From Guillardia theta CCMP2712 (Eukaryota > Cryptophyceae > Pyrenomonadales > Geminigeraceae), in NCBI RefSeq assembly GCF_000315625.1, contig NW_005434531.1, forward strand, positions 99,292 to 121,140: a stretch of 21,849 bases of DNA, in the 5' to 3' direction. Under the pieces are notes generated by a model. It did not search any database. It worked only from the letters and a program-made list of their open reading frames with translations, and had not been told where the DNA came from. Both the position numbers and the translations under genes were made by a program. Within the stretch, counting starts at the first letter, position 1, and each line of letters starts with the position of its first letter. Of this stretch, positions 1 to 9,588 are shown piece after piece.

Positions 1-135
1 CCTCCTCTCCCCTCTCTTCTTCTTCTTCTTCTTCTTCTTGCTCCTCCTCTCCTCCTCTCTTCTTCTTCTTCTTCTTCTTGCTCCTCCTCTCCTCCTCTCT
101 TCTTCTTCTTCTTCTTCTTCTTGCTCCTCCTCATC
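1..135. repeat. CTT/CTCCT minisatellite upstream of gene 1
   Basis: A pyrimidine-only tract made of about three copies of a 40-43 bp unit. Each unit begins CTTGCTCCTCCTCTCC and ends in a run of CTT triplets; the last copy decays into CATCAT triplets near 130. Copy length varies only in the number of CTT triplets (about 38-78, 79-121, then a partial copy). It lies roughly 140 bp before the first ATG of the downstream gene, so it is 5' untranslated, promoter or 5'-UTR intron sequence. A CT-rich stretch ending CCCCATAG at 258-265, just before the ATG, resembles a 3' splice site, so a 5'-UTR intron is possible. An open frame across the tract encodes only Leu/Ser runs and I do not consider it a gene. 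Confidence 0.85.
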
Positions 136-271
136 ATCATCCTCTGCTCGACCTACATGGTCTAGTTGCATCACAGACTGTATCCTCTCTCACTCGCTTC
201 CGTGGGTATCCAACCTCCTCCAGCATGCTATGCTGCTGGAGCTCTTAGGTCTGTCTGCCCCATAGTTCAAG

Positions 272-1891
272 ATGCCTCCTCGTAGTCCCAAACGGCGGAG
301 CAAGTACAGTGCATTCATGATATCCCCTGTGACCGCTGGATTGCTCATCGCTACACCCAACATCCTTTTGCTTCTTTATTTTTTCAGTGCCGATGTCCAT
401 CATGCCAAACATGAAGACGGATCTGAGTTGATTCGAGGTCAGGCTGCTGTAAGGCGCCAACTATCAGGGAACACAGAGGAGATTCTGACTGACATCAAAG
501 TCGAAATCGTCAAGCTCGAGAAGCATCAGTCGGAGATACAGAGAGAAACTTCGCAGATCCGTGATGATCTCGGAGTGGTTATCAAGAAATTCCTGTTATT
601 GCGGGACAGATTCAAGAATCGATCGATTCAACTTGATTACAACAGAAACACTTCCGAGCTTCATGGGACCTCTCGCACACAAGTCAATCAATCGCACACC
701 AACACACAATGGCTGCAACCGCCGCAGCTTCAGCCGCAACCGCCGCCTTCACCACAACAGAGACAGCATCTCAATCTCACCAATGAAGACAATCATGCTG
801 AGAAGGACCTTGCCCTTGGCTTGGTCGACAAGCTCCATGAGGAGTACACCTCCATCTTTGTCCTCTCCCTCCGCCGATTCTCCCCCTCCTCCGACATCGT
901 CCTCTTCCTCAGGGCCTCCACTCCCCGACTCGACGCCCTCCTCAAGAATCATGGCGTCATCTCTGTCAAGTACGCAGAGGAGGACATCTCGCAAGCAGCG
1001 ATGAGGAACCATAGCTCCTTGACGTACCGTTGGCTCGTGTTCGAGCGTTTCTTGGACCTTCATGGAAAGAACTACAGGCGCGTGCTGCTGGCAGATGTTG
1101 TACAGGTTGCTTTCCAGTCCAACCCCTTCGACGTGATGAAGAAACCAGGGCTGTACGCCTTCAGCGAGTCCATCAGTCTCAGTCAAGACGAGTGGACGTC
1201 GAACTGGATCCGGGCTTGCTTCGAGAGCTCTGTCCTGACGCCGCTGCCCGACAAGGAAACCCTCAATGTCGGGTACGTCATGGGCTCCATTGACCGCGTC
1301 TTGCCCTACGTCAAGGTCATGGCCGCAACGATCAGGTCCGTCACCCGAGCTGACGGCTGTCGAGGTGAGGGCGTGGACCAGGGCGTGCACAACGTCGTTG
1401 CCTACACCGACGCATCTTTCAGCGACCTCGTCGTACAGAACCAGAACAACGGAGCTGTCGGGGAGCTGCAGAGCCCCTTCGCCATGACTTACAACGCCGG
1501 GGTGAAGGCTGTTATCAACGGGATGGGTGTAGCTGCAGCAGTGGTGCTGCGCTACTACCACGTGCCGGAGGTGATGAAGCTTCTGTTCAACAGCTATGTG
1601 GTGTGGGACGTACACAACGTGTCGAAGGGGACGGGGGGCTGCTGGAGGTACATGCTGATGACCCACGTAGAGCTCTTCAAGGGCCATGGCGACTTCGCAG
1701 ACTCGTCGGTAGAGAGAGTCGCATCACCGCTGGGCTGCTGTGAGATATGCGACCGCAACCAGCAGTGCAACGGCTTCACGCATTTCGACCAGACGTGCTG
1801 GATGAAGTCGATCTCACGATCGCCGAAGCCAGAGGAAGGGTTTCCAGTGCCTGAGAGCACCTCCGGCTGGAAGATCTATACCAATCTGTGA
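272..1891 (+). CDS. Type II membrane glycosyltransferase-like protein with C-terminal PAN/apple-like module
   Basis: Single exon, 539 residues. A short basic N-terminus (PKRRSK) is followed by one hydrophobic segment at about residues 17-40, then a lumenal stem with a charged coiled-coil-like stretch (about 65-115) and a Q/P-rich linker (about 145-165). This is the usual architecture of a Golgi type II glycosyltransferase. The catalytic-like region (about 190-440) contains RRVLLADVVQ followed by VAFQSNPFD (D275 to D287), an acidic metal/nucleotide-site-like motif placed as in nucleotide-diphospho-sugar transferases, then NVGYVMG and a DQGVHN motif, which recalls the DQxxxN element of such enzymes. 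The last 80 residues hold a cysteine cluster (CCEICDRNQQCNGFTHF and CWMKS), typical of a PAN/apple carbohydrate- or protein-binding fold. Donor sugar and acceptor cannot be read from sequence. Glycosyltransferase assignment is by motif pattern only; the membrane topology is firmer. Confidence 0.8.
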   Translation: MPPRSPKRRSKYSAFMISPVTAGLLIATPNILLLLYFFSADVHHAKHEDGSELIRGQAAVRRQLSGNTEEILTDIKVEIVKLEKHQSEIQRETSQIRDDLGVVIKKFLLLRDRFKNRSIQLDYNRNTSELHGTSRTQVNQSHTNTQWLQPPQLQPQPPPSPQQRQHLNLTNEDNHAEKDLALGLVDKLHEEYTSIFVLSLRRFSPSSDIVLFLRASTPRLDALLKNHGVISVKYAEEDISQAAMRNHSSLTYRWLVFERFLDLHGKNYRRVLLADVVQVAFQSNPFDVMKKPGLYAFSESISLSQDEWTSNWIRACFESSVLTPLPDKETLNVGYVMGSIDRVLPYVKVMAATIRSVTRADGCRGEGVDQGVHNVVAYTDASFSDLVVQNQNNGAVGELQSPFAMTYNAGVKAVINGMGVAAAVVLRYYHVPEVMKLLFNSYVVWDVHNVSKGTGGCWRYMLMTHVELFKGHGDFADSSVERVASPLGCCEICDRNQQCNGFTHFDQTCWMKSISRSPKPEEGFPVPESTSGWKIYTNL

Positions 1892-2482
1892 TGATGACAT
1901 GGTGATGGCATGCTCAGAGTTTTTCCATCACTTTCTCTCACTGGAGCATGTCATGTATGTCAGTTGCACAACAGGAATACTGACTTGTGCAGATATCTGT
2001 TTTCTTTTTTCACTCCATGTCCTTATCTGCAAAGTTTTGCCTTGGAGTATGTGCTGTTGTGCGATAGCAGATTTACAGTTTTGGTCAAAAAAGAATCGTT
2101 TATCAGTTTCAGCGGAGATCTCCTCAAAGCATTTTTGAGTCAGAGCTAAGTAAAGAAATAACCTCAACAATTCTTGTAGCAAAATCGCCTCCTCCTCCTC
2201 CTTTCTCATGTTGCTTGCTTGTTGCTACTTTTATTCTGTTGATGGTTCAGGCTTTCGTAAAACAAAGTTTGATTCACCTGGTGATTAATTCTTGTGGAAA
2301 CCAGGGCATCGCCCTTGCGAGTACATGAGATTTCATTGGACTTTTCCCAGGCAACTTGTACAACTCCGATCTCTATCGCAGTGTTTCAAAGGTACTAAAA
2401 GGTTAACAATAAAACAAACCTCGAAAGCATCTTTGAAAATTCTTGACAAAGACTGCTTCAATGAAACTTTACAAGGATGTGA
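1892..2482. other. Convergent intergenic region (3' UTRs)
   Basis: This is the space between the stop of the glycosyltransferase gene (+) and the stop of the ARM/HEAT gene (-). Short open frames here show no family resemblance. An AATAAA on the minus strand (2230-2235 in + coordinates) could serve the minus gene, and one on the plus strand (2408-2413) could serve the plus gene. If both are used, the two 3' UTRs would overlap. I see nothing else. Confidence 0.6.
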
Positions 2483-5400
2483 TCACTTCTTCAAAAACAC
2501 GGAGGAGGATAAACCTTTCAACTGAAGAAAACTTGCAGCGCTCCTCCAGAATTCAAGAACTTTCGGAAACAATTCAGGCAAAGAAATTGCTTGTTTGGTC
2601 AAATCTTTGATTTGATAAAGATTTTCATCAGTGAATGTTTCTCTCAAATTCTCCCTCCCTGAGTTGAGAACGATAGTCAAGAAATTGAACCATACGGATA
2701 GATTCTCCACGGTTCTGAACTCAGACCCTGCAGGGCACAATTTTGACACGTTGGCAAAAGCCTTGTTTAAGATTATTTTGAACCATGGTAGCCGGTAAAG
2801 ATATGAGCCAGAGATGCAGGACGAGACTAGTGCTTCGAAAATAGGCACAACAATTTCTTGTTTTGTGTATGCAGGCCAGACAGGATCAACCATAGCTTGG
2901 ATGCAACATAGCAAAGAACGATATGCTGCACCACACAATGCCTGACACGCAAGGTTGCACGTTGCCTTAGCTCTTAATTGTTCGAACAGATGAATATAGA
3001 TGTACGCCGTTGCAGTGATAGACACTAGACTTGACTGTACATGACATATTTCGATGGAATTCGAGAGGCTCGTTATGAACTTCTCAAGGAAATTTCCATC
3101 TGTAAGATACTCTGTAAATTTCTCACCTGATTTGTCTGCAACAGCAAGAACAGAAATCATAAGTATATTGACTGGTTCTGTTTTTCTAGAATCCAAAGAT
3201 GATGAAATAGATGTATGAAGTTTTTTGAAGACTGCATAACTTTCTGAAGCATTCAAAAACTTGGTAAAAATCGCTCCAAGGAGTTGGCATGTGCTTTTTT
3301 GGTAAAGTTTTGCTGATTCACAAATGTCTTCTTGCATTCGGAGAGAAAGCTTATGTATAGTTTGAGTTTTCAGAAGAGTTGATTTCGCCTCTGAGTGCCA
3401 TAAAACTGCAGAAATGGTTTCAACGATTCTTGCATACAAATCCTCGTCTTTTGAGTGCACCAACAATAGCTGAAACATGATTTCAATCAATCCCGAGCGA
3501 ATCAATAAAGCAACTCCGGAGGACGCTTCTTGATAGACCCAGTCACTACAATCTGATGTCAGTGCAAGCACTGTATTGCATTGCGGCAAGCCTTATCTTA
3601 CCGTATCATTTGGAGTACTTCTGAAGTTGTATCAAGAGAGCATGTCCCATTAAGTAGATCAATTAAACAATTCTCTGAGCTGCTGTTTTTGCAAGCGATG
3701 AAATTCATAAGTTCCAACTCATGGCGTTTGAGACGATCAGATATTTCGATGGATCTTCGATTCTGCACCCAAAGAAGCAGTAATGCTTTTGCTGTCACAT
3801 TTTCAAAGCTTTGCGAAACCCAGACATGCATGTGCACTATTAGATCGGGATCTTGCAAAAGGTCATTTGTTGTTATGCTCTGTACAGTGAAACAAAGAAT
3901 CAATATTGATGGGAAAAGCCATGTGAATGTCACTTACAGCGCACAAGTCTTCAATGAATGCTGATTCCAACTCGAGTCTTCCGCCTTTCTGCTCAATTTT
4001 CATCAAAATGAGAAGAAAATTCTTTGCATTTCCAGTTTGATGTATCAAATGACTATAATTCTTGGATATTCTGTCAATCCATGTCTCCAACAAGTGATTC
4101 TTGCAAATAGTCTCGCCATAGTATAGTGAAGCCGCAAGCAGACCAATGGTGCCAGAAACAAGCCAGATATCATTCATTACTTCCAAGTTTCCATCCACTT
4201 CTTGCGATAGAAGATTTTCAAAGGAAATCGACTCCAGTATTGATAACTGATTCTTGTCTGGAGCATCTGTAAATCCTAGATTCTGAATGAGGGTTGCGAG
4301 AAATGCTACTGCATTTGTCCGTGTTTGTGAACCAGTCTGGTTATTCCCCAGCAGGTCAATGCAAGTCCCAAGGAAGCCTGAGCTCGTTGCAAATCACATT
4401 CAAACAAATGGAATTGTTTAGGAGGTTTCACACCGCTTTTTGCAAATTTTGAAGCCAGACGTTGTTTACAGCTCAAATCCTCCAAAGTTGCTTTAAGAAG
4501 ATCTGTTTCAATTGTCAAGTTGTATCAAACCTGCATTTTCGATACTTAGAAATGCCGCCAGACAATTTTCTGAGATATCCTGTGAAAGAAACTCACTCTT
4601 CCCAGATTCAAATTAAAGAAAAGCGTTCCAAACCGAGTATAGTGACATGACTCTCAAAGTTACTGTACGTTCTGAACCTCTCACGATATGGTTCCGTATC
4701 TCGTAATCTTGGGAGGTTTCTTGTAGTATTCTTGACAAGCAATCAACAAAACAGGCGACTGCTTTTTCATGTGTGTATATGTTGTCTTCACATTTTTTCA
4801 AGAGTTGCAGACTTGAAATGATTATGTTTGGCTTGAAATTCACGTCAAAGATACAAGGGCAATGTCTTTCCCATGTCAATGGCTGTTCTAATAGAGTTAA
4901 AAGATTTTGCCATGTTGCATACAAGACATCCTAAAATAGTATATGAGATCTGTCAACCATCAAGACTCAAACACTTTCAACCGGATCATATGACACCCGA
5001 AGGCCACAACAGATAGCTATTGAAATTTCATCCATATTGGATGATATCAAATTTGAAGCAATAAGGCTACGCATGATGTGTCAGACATACCGGCATCAAA
5101 AGCAATATACCTTCGTATAGAGGAATGCCAAAGGATGAGCAGCCGATTCTTACCGCTTTTCGCGTATTCTTGTCCTAAGCCAAGATACGTATCCAGGCCA
5201 AACCTCAACATTGTTTTCAATTCCAGTGCAGTCTTGTTTGCAATTATTATATCAAGGGTCTCGAAAACCAATTCCATTATCTTCTCGTCCTGTTCAATAG
5301 TGCACATTTCAAACCTGTAATTTTCAATTTATGACTTGCAATGCGTGTCAAAGATATGGAGTACAATATTGTTGGTATTTCATGACAATGCAGGAATTCT

Positions 5401-6478
5401 TCTTGCATTGTTCTGTCGATCTGGGCCAGAGCTGTTTTACACAGTTGCAAACAAACAATCTTTTCTGATAAGGTTCTCTTGATAAGGAGTATCTTTCTCC
5501 AGCTTCTGCAGAAAGAGTTGTTTTGAAGGACTTGGACACAAGATCCTACAGAGGATGCACAAATAGCAGAAAGCAATTGGAACACTGAAAGTGAAATACT
5601 CTATTCGGGAATGTCATTGGATAACAAATAATCAATCAATCAGACCTCTTCTAACGCGTCGACGTGATCCAAATCATCTTCTAAGATTTGTCTTATCAAA
5701 ACATCTCTGATATCATTAAAAGCGTCCGATCCCATACTGCAAACTTGAAGCTTTTCGAAGAATACGACAAAAAATCTATCTCTTGCCAACTGAATTTTGC
5801 TAAGAACTTTATCAAAAATTCAATGAGATGATACACACCTGAAGTTGTTTGAGGACTGAATAATCTTTAAGCTATAGATCAAGAACAAGTCATTCAAAGA
5901 GTAGTGATTGAGAAGATTTGGCATTCACCTCTTGGCTTATCGCTAATTGTCCTGGACTCAAAGGACATAACCCGTTGGCCAAATACAGCAGGAAGGAGCG
6001 GCAAGAGACAAAGGTCTCAAACCAACTTTCACTCCTTACTGTCTCTGACAAAATATCAACTAGTCCCTTCTTGATAGCACTAAACGGAAAAGACAAAGAT
6101 TAGATCTGGAAGCGTGCTTCAGTGACCAACCTCTCCAAATTCCCTCGTAAGTGAAGTTCAAAAGCCTTCAAGATAGAGTGCGGCTCCAGTCTCGTCGAGA
6201 CATTGAATCTTTGTAAGAGCAATTGACTCGATAGTTTTCTTAGCTGCAAGTCCTGGGCGATTACAAAGCTCGACAAGAGCATCTTCACAAGCCTGTCTTC
6301 ATGCTCCGCAATGAGACAGCCGGTAAGAATCATCCAGTTGTTGGATATCAAACCTAGCACAACTTGCTGTAAGCAGAGACAAACAATCATGTTCGATCAA
6401 GATTCTACCAAGACGAACGACTGACATCGTCGCATCTTCTAGTTTCCACAGGACTTCATCGACCTCTATCCCGGCCAT
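2483..6478 (-). CDS. Large ARM/HEAT-like helical protein, 14 exons
   Basis: I do not recognise the family. Exons inferred from open frames, GT/AG sites and phase agreement: 6478-6409, 6353-6131, 6079-5929, 5871-5839, 5789-5646, 5600-5365, 5314-5091, 5016-4973 (or -4982), 4930-4664, 4579-4546, 4502-4470, 4377-3938, 3879-3602, 3545-2483. They total 3240 nt, an exact multiple of three, giving about 1079 residues with every junction in phase. Introns are 42-92 nt. The start is the ATG at 6478 (MAGIEVDEVLWKLED); the open frame extends upstream only through a GTG. The protein is leucine-rich and almost wholly helical, with repeated amphipathic pairs (for example FEMCTIEQDEKIMEL and FETLDIIIANKTALEL), as in armadillo/HEAT solenoids. 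No signal peptide or membrane span is evident. Weakest junctions: the 4973/4982 donor, the 84-nt intron at 4580-4663, and the 43-nt intron at 4503-4545. A scaffold role is an inference from the fold type. Confidence 0.75.
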
Positions 6479-6740
6479 ATCGATCGCAAATTTTTTTCCC
6501 GCCTTTCTACCCACAAACTTCGCAATAAAAAGACGTTACTCTGCAACGGACGAATAACGTTGCAACCCAAAGCCGTTGGTTCAAGTTGCTACCGCCCGGC
6601 CATGGGGCAGGAGGGAGGAGAGAGGGAGCAGAAGAGGGAGCGAGCGCGAACTCTGCATGTAAGATGAAGCAGAGCGCAGCCACACACAAGGAAGGACGTT
6701 GACACACTTGCTTTGAGTCCAGGGAATCAACAGTGAAAGA
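6479..6740. promoter_or_regulatory. Divergent promoter region between the ARM/HEAT gene and the C2 gene
   Basis: Only 262 bp separate the two inferred ATGs, which point away from each other, so both promoters and both 5' UTRs must fit here. The segment contains near-palindromic GTTGCAAC and AACGTTGC words around 6558-6567, a related CTCTGCAACG at 6539-6548, and a G/A-rich stretch (GGAGGAGAGAGGGAG) at about 6610-6630. I see no convincing TATA box. Shared regulation is possible but not shown. Confidence 0.45.
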
Positions 6741-8878
6741 ATGCCCCACTCATCGGAGCTTTGCGTCGGGATTCAATCAGCAGCAAACCTGCCGAAGATG
6801 GATGTTCTAGGAAGTTGTGACGCCTACTGCATCCTCCAGTGGGGGGACGATCAGAGAAAGACCAGCACAATCAAAGGCTCGTACAATCCCACCTGGAATG
6901 AAGAATTCCGGTTTTTAGTCTCCCAAGGACAAACCAGAGATCTGGAAGTGAAGGTCATGGACTGGGACAGGATGACGAAAGATGATGAAGTTGGAATTGT
7001 GACAATCAGCTCAGCACAGATTGAAGAGATCATGTCCAAGCAAGACGCAGCAGATCTTGTTCTGAATCTTCCTTTGACGATGGGCGGTAAGGAGGTGAAG
7101 GGAAAACAAAAGGATCGCCCTTCAACCATCACAGTGCGTCTCAGCAAACAGGCGACTGTAGACCACAAAGCAACAACCGAATCTGAACCGAAAAGGTACG
7201 GAATGATGGCAGAGAGCAAGAATGCGGACATAGTTCAGATCGCAGAGCCCGCTGATCACGGTAAGTGCGATCAGCAGATTGAAGTTGCTCCCTTGCAAGT
7301 TCAAACACTCGGGGAGAAGCCTGGTGTTGTTGAGCATGCAGCAGATGCTCGCACCTCGAAAACTAAAGAGGAGGACAAAGGTATGAAATCAGCTCCATCA
7401 GCGTTTGTCGGCAGGGGATATATGCTCGGTAGGGGATCTCTAAAGCAAGTCAGCAACGCGATCCCGAGCAACAAGTCCAAGGCAGCAACAAGGAAGCTTC
7501 TGCAATCTATCAACCATTTGATCAAGAACGAGAGCAAAATGGGAAGTGAAAAGTTGGCTGCCGATGATCCACGACGGTCGGAAACAACCTTCTCACACAA
7601 TGTACCCGACACTGAGCACGATTTCCACAAAGTACGTGAGAGCACAAAAGAGTTGCAATCCCTTCTTGCTTCCATGATTGCGAGAAAAGATGAGGTTTGT
7701 TCTGAAGAGAGATCACAAGAAATCCTCTCTCCTCGCCACAAGGGATACGAGAGTGAAAGACATCAGCCTTGGACTCATGGAAGTATAAAAGACATTCTCG
7801 ATGGCCTTGCAATTGAAGACGGCGTTGTTGAGGACAAGGACTTCTTCGATGATAAAAGTCTTTCTCCGCACAAACCTATCGCTGATGAAACAGTGAGGGA
7901 GTCAAACACAAACCCACTACAACCGGACGATCAGCTAAAGAAGAAATTTCTGGTGGTCCACAACATGAAGCTAGAGACACCTCAGGCCTTCACGTCCAGA
8001 TGTGCATTGTTTCAACTCACCGCGGTAATGAATGAGTCAGTGAAATCCAAGACGAACAAGGTGGTTGTCTGTTCTGATATGTGACAAGTCATTGCGTGTT
8101 GACATGCGATCTCGTGAAGGTGACAGCGTGCAACGGAACAGCCAGGTGGGATCAAGTCTGCAAGTTCGAGATCAGACCTGGGAAGTTTTCAATGAGGTTC
8201 AAGATAAAAATGCACGACGATGCTTCTGATGAGGTGACGCCCGTTGACCTGCCTCTGAGACTGACTACTCTTCTCACCGAGACTGACTACTCTTTTTGTC
8301 AGGCCAACGTAACACTGGGAGCGACTGAGTTCCAAGGATCGGACGACGGGGAGAACGGAGTCGTTTTTGATGGAGCTCTGCCAGTATATTCAGCAGCAGA
8401 GCAAGTGGGATTGCTGTTCTGCACGATGAAGTTTGTCAGGGAATCGAGGGATCCTGGACTAGCAAGAGGAGGCGAGGACGAGGGTCAATTGCATTCCGAG
8501 ACAGTGAAGAAGAGCATCAGCGAGGTCAGGGACACTCTACAGACATGGAAGGATCTGCTCGAAAGGAAGCAGGAGAAGGCTGAGAGCAAGGAGGAGGAGG
8601 AATCGAACGGCGCAGGGGAAGGTGGCGAGGAAGCGAAGGTTGACGCAGCCAATGTGAAAGAGACTGGAGGTAACGAGCGGAGCTTGGATGCTTCTTGCCT
8701 GTACTCCCGTGCAAGGAGACGGAGGGTTGTTGAGAGGCAGAAGGATGCTTTGACTTCTGCCCTCCTTTCCCACGGCGATGGTGAGTCCAGACCTCACAAG
8801 GAGTTGTGGCTCCGATCAGCTGACGAAGAAGCTTGGAGTATGATAGATCGTATGAAGGCTTTATTGCTCCATACATGA
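6741..8878 (+). CDS. Double C2-domain protein, three exons
   Basis: Exons 6741-8060, 8120-8233 and 8303-8878, about 669 residues. The N-terminal C2 domain (residues about 5-110) keeps the loop aspartates of a calcium-binding C2: D21 and D27 around KMDVLGSCDAY, then D74, D76 and D82 in MDWDRMTKDDEVG, with NPTWNEEF between. A long charged, probably disordered linker follows (about 115-395). A second C2-like domain starts at FLVVHNMKLETPQAF and is only whole if the 59-nt intron 8061-8119 is removed, joining KSKTNK to VTACNGTARWDQVCKFEI. It lacks the first-loop aspartates (SRCALF in place of a DPY-type motif), so it probably does not bind calcium. The second intron (8234-8302, 69 nt, TTTTTGTCAG at its 3' end) is a multiple of three without stops, so retention would add 23 residues. 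C-terminal tail acidic then basic (RARRRRVVERQ). Likely a membrane/lipid-associated adaptor; partners unknown. Confidence 0.8.
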
Positions 8879-8880
8879 CT

Positions 8881-9020
8881 GTAGTTTACATCTAGATACA
8901 ACTTGATCTTTTGAACAAGTGAAGCAAAATTATGCCAGGTTGCTCGAAAAGTTTTGGTAGTTTACATGTAGTTACAAACTTGATGTTTTACACAAGTGAA
9001 AAGAAATCATGTCAGGTTGC
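8881..9020. repeat. Imperfect tandem duplication, 76-bp spacing, in the 3' flank of the C2 gene
   Basis: Two copies, 8881-8943 and 8957-9020, both start GTAGTTTACAT and end CAGGTTGC, and share ACTTGAT, ACAAGTGAA and AT.ATG.CAGGTTGC in the same order. A 13-bp non-matching spacer separates them. The first copy begins two bases after the C2 gene stop codon, so both probably lie in its 3' UTR. Confidence 0.85.
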
Positions 9021-9588
9021 AGTCAAGTGCCGCGCTATAGCCTGCAGGAGTGAATCAGCACAAGGTGGTAGAAAGGGATGAGGGTTGTTTGTAAGCACAG
9101 GAATGAACTTTTGCAATCTCCGAAAAGTCGTGACTTCATAATAAGAGCACATGCCCCCACATTCAACACAACTCGATACAGATTGCTTCCTCTTCCATCG
9201 GGTTTAAGTGCACAAACCACTCGTAAATGTTTGAGCATAATGGAACGATGGGTTATCCTCCTCCCATTACAACATGTATCGTCTCTCACATCACCTCAGA
9301 CGTCTTCGATGTGTCAGAGACAACATCTCCACACTCTTCATTACAGCCCCTCTGCCTACCTGCAGGAGGCATGTAGTTTCGAGCATCGCTATCATTCCCC
9401 GTTGGCTCGAGTCGTTGCCATGCTTGCATACCAGACCGCTAGGACACGAGCAAGCAGCAAAAGATACTAGCTGTTTGTCCCGGCGATGCCCGCCGGAGAA
9501 AGACTTTCCGTGTCCGCGTGAAATAAAACAAAGTGAAAAAAAGAATCCCGGATAATAAAAACAAATCTGTAAAACATCATTTGCCGCA
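9021..9588. other. Intergenic stretch without a recognised gene
   Basis: Open frames at 9078-9470 and 9274-9555 (+) and 9291-9656 (-) overlap one another, lack domain-like patterning and have ordinary base composition. I see no RNA gene. The last 100 bases before the next ATG (A-rich, AATAAAA twice) are a plausible 5' flank for the next gene. Confidence 0.5.

Noticed and set aside
749-1687. 312-codon open frame on the minus strand
   Set aside because: It lies wholly antisense to the glycosyltransferase-like gene, which shows topology and motifs; the antisense frame has none. GC-biased codon positions explain its openness.
4500-4580. Apparent frameshift in the ARM/HEAT gene between SENCLAAFL and LLKATLEDLS
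   Set aside because: Removing a 43-nt GT-AG intron (4503-4545) brings the frames together. A sequence error remains a weaker alternative.
9078-9470. 130-codon open frame on the plus strand
   Set aside because: It overlaps other frames of similar length, has no hydrophobic or repeat patterning and no family resemblance. Probably chance.
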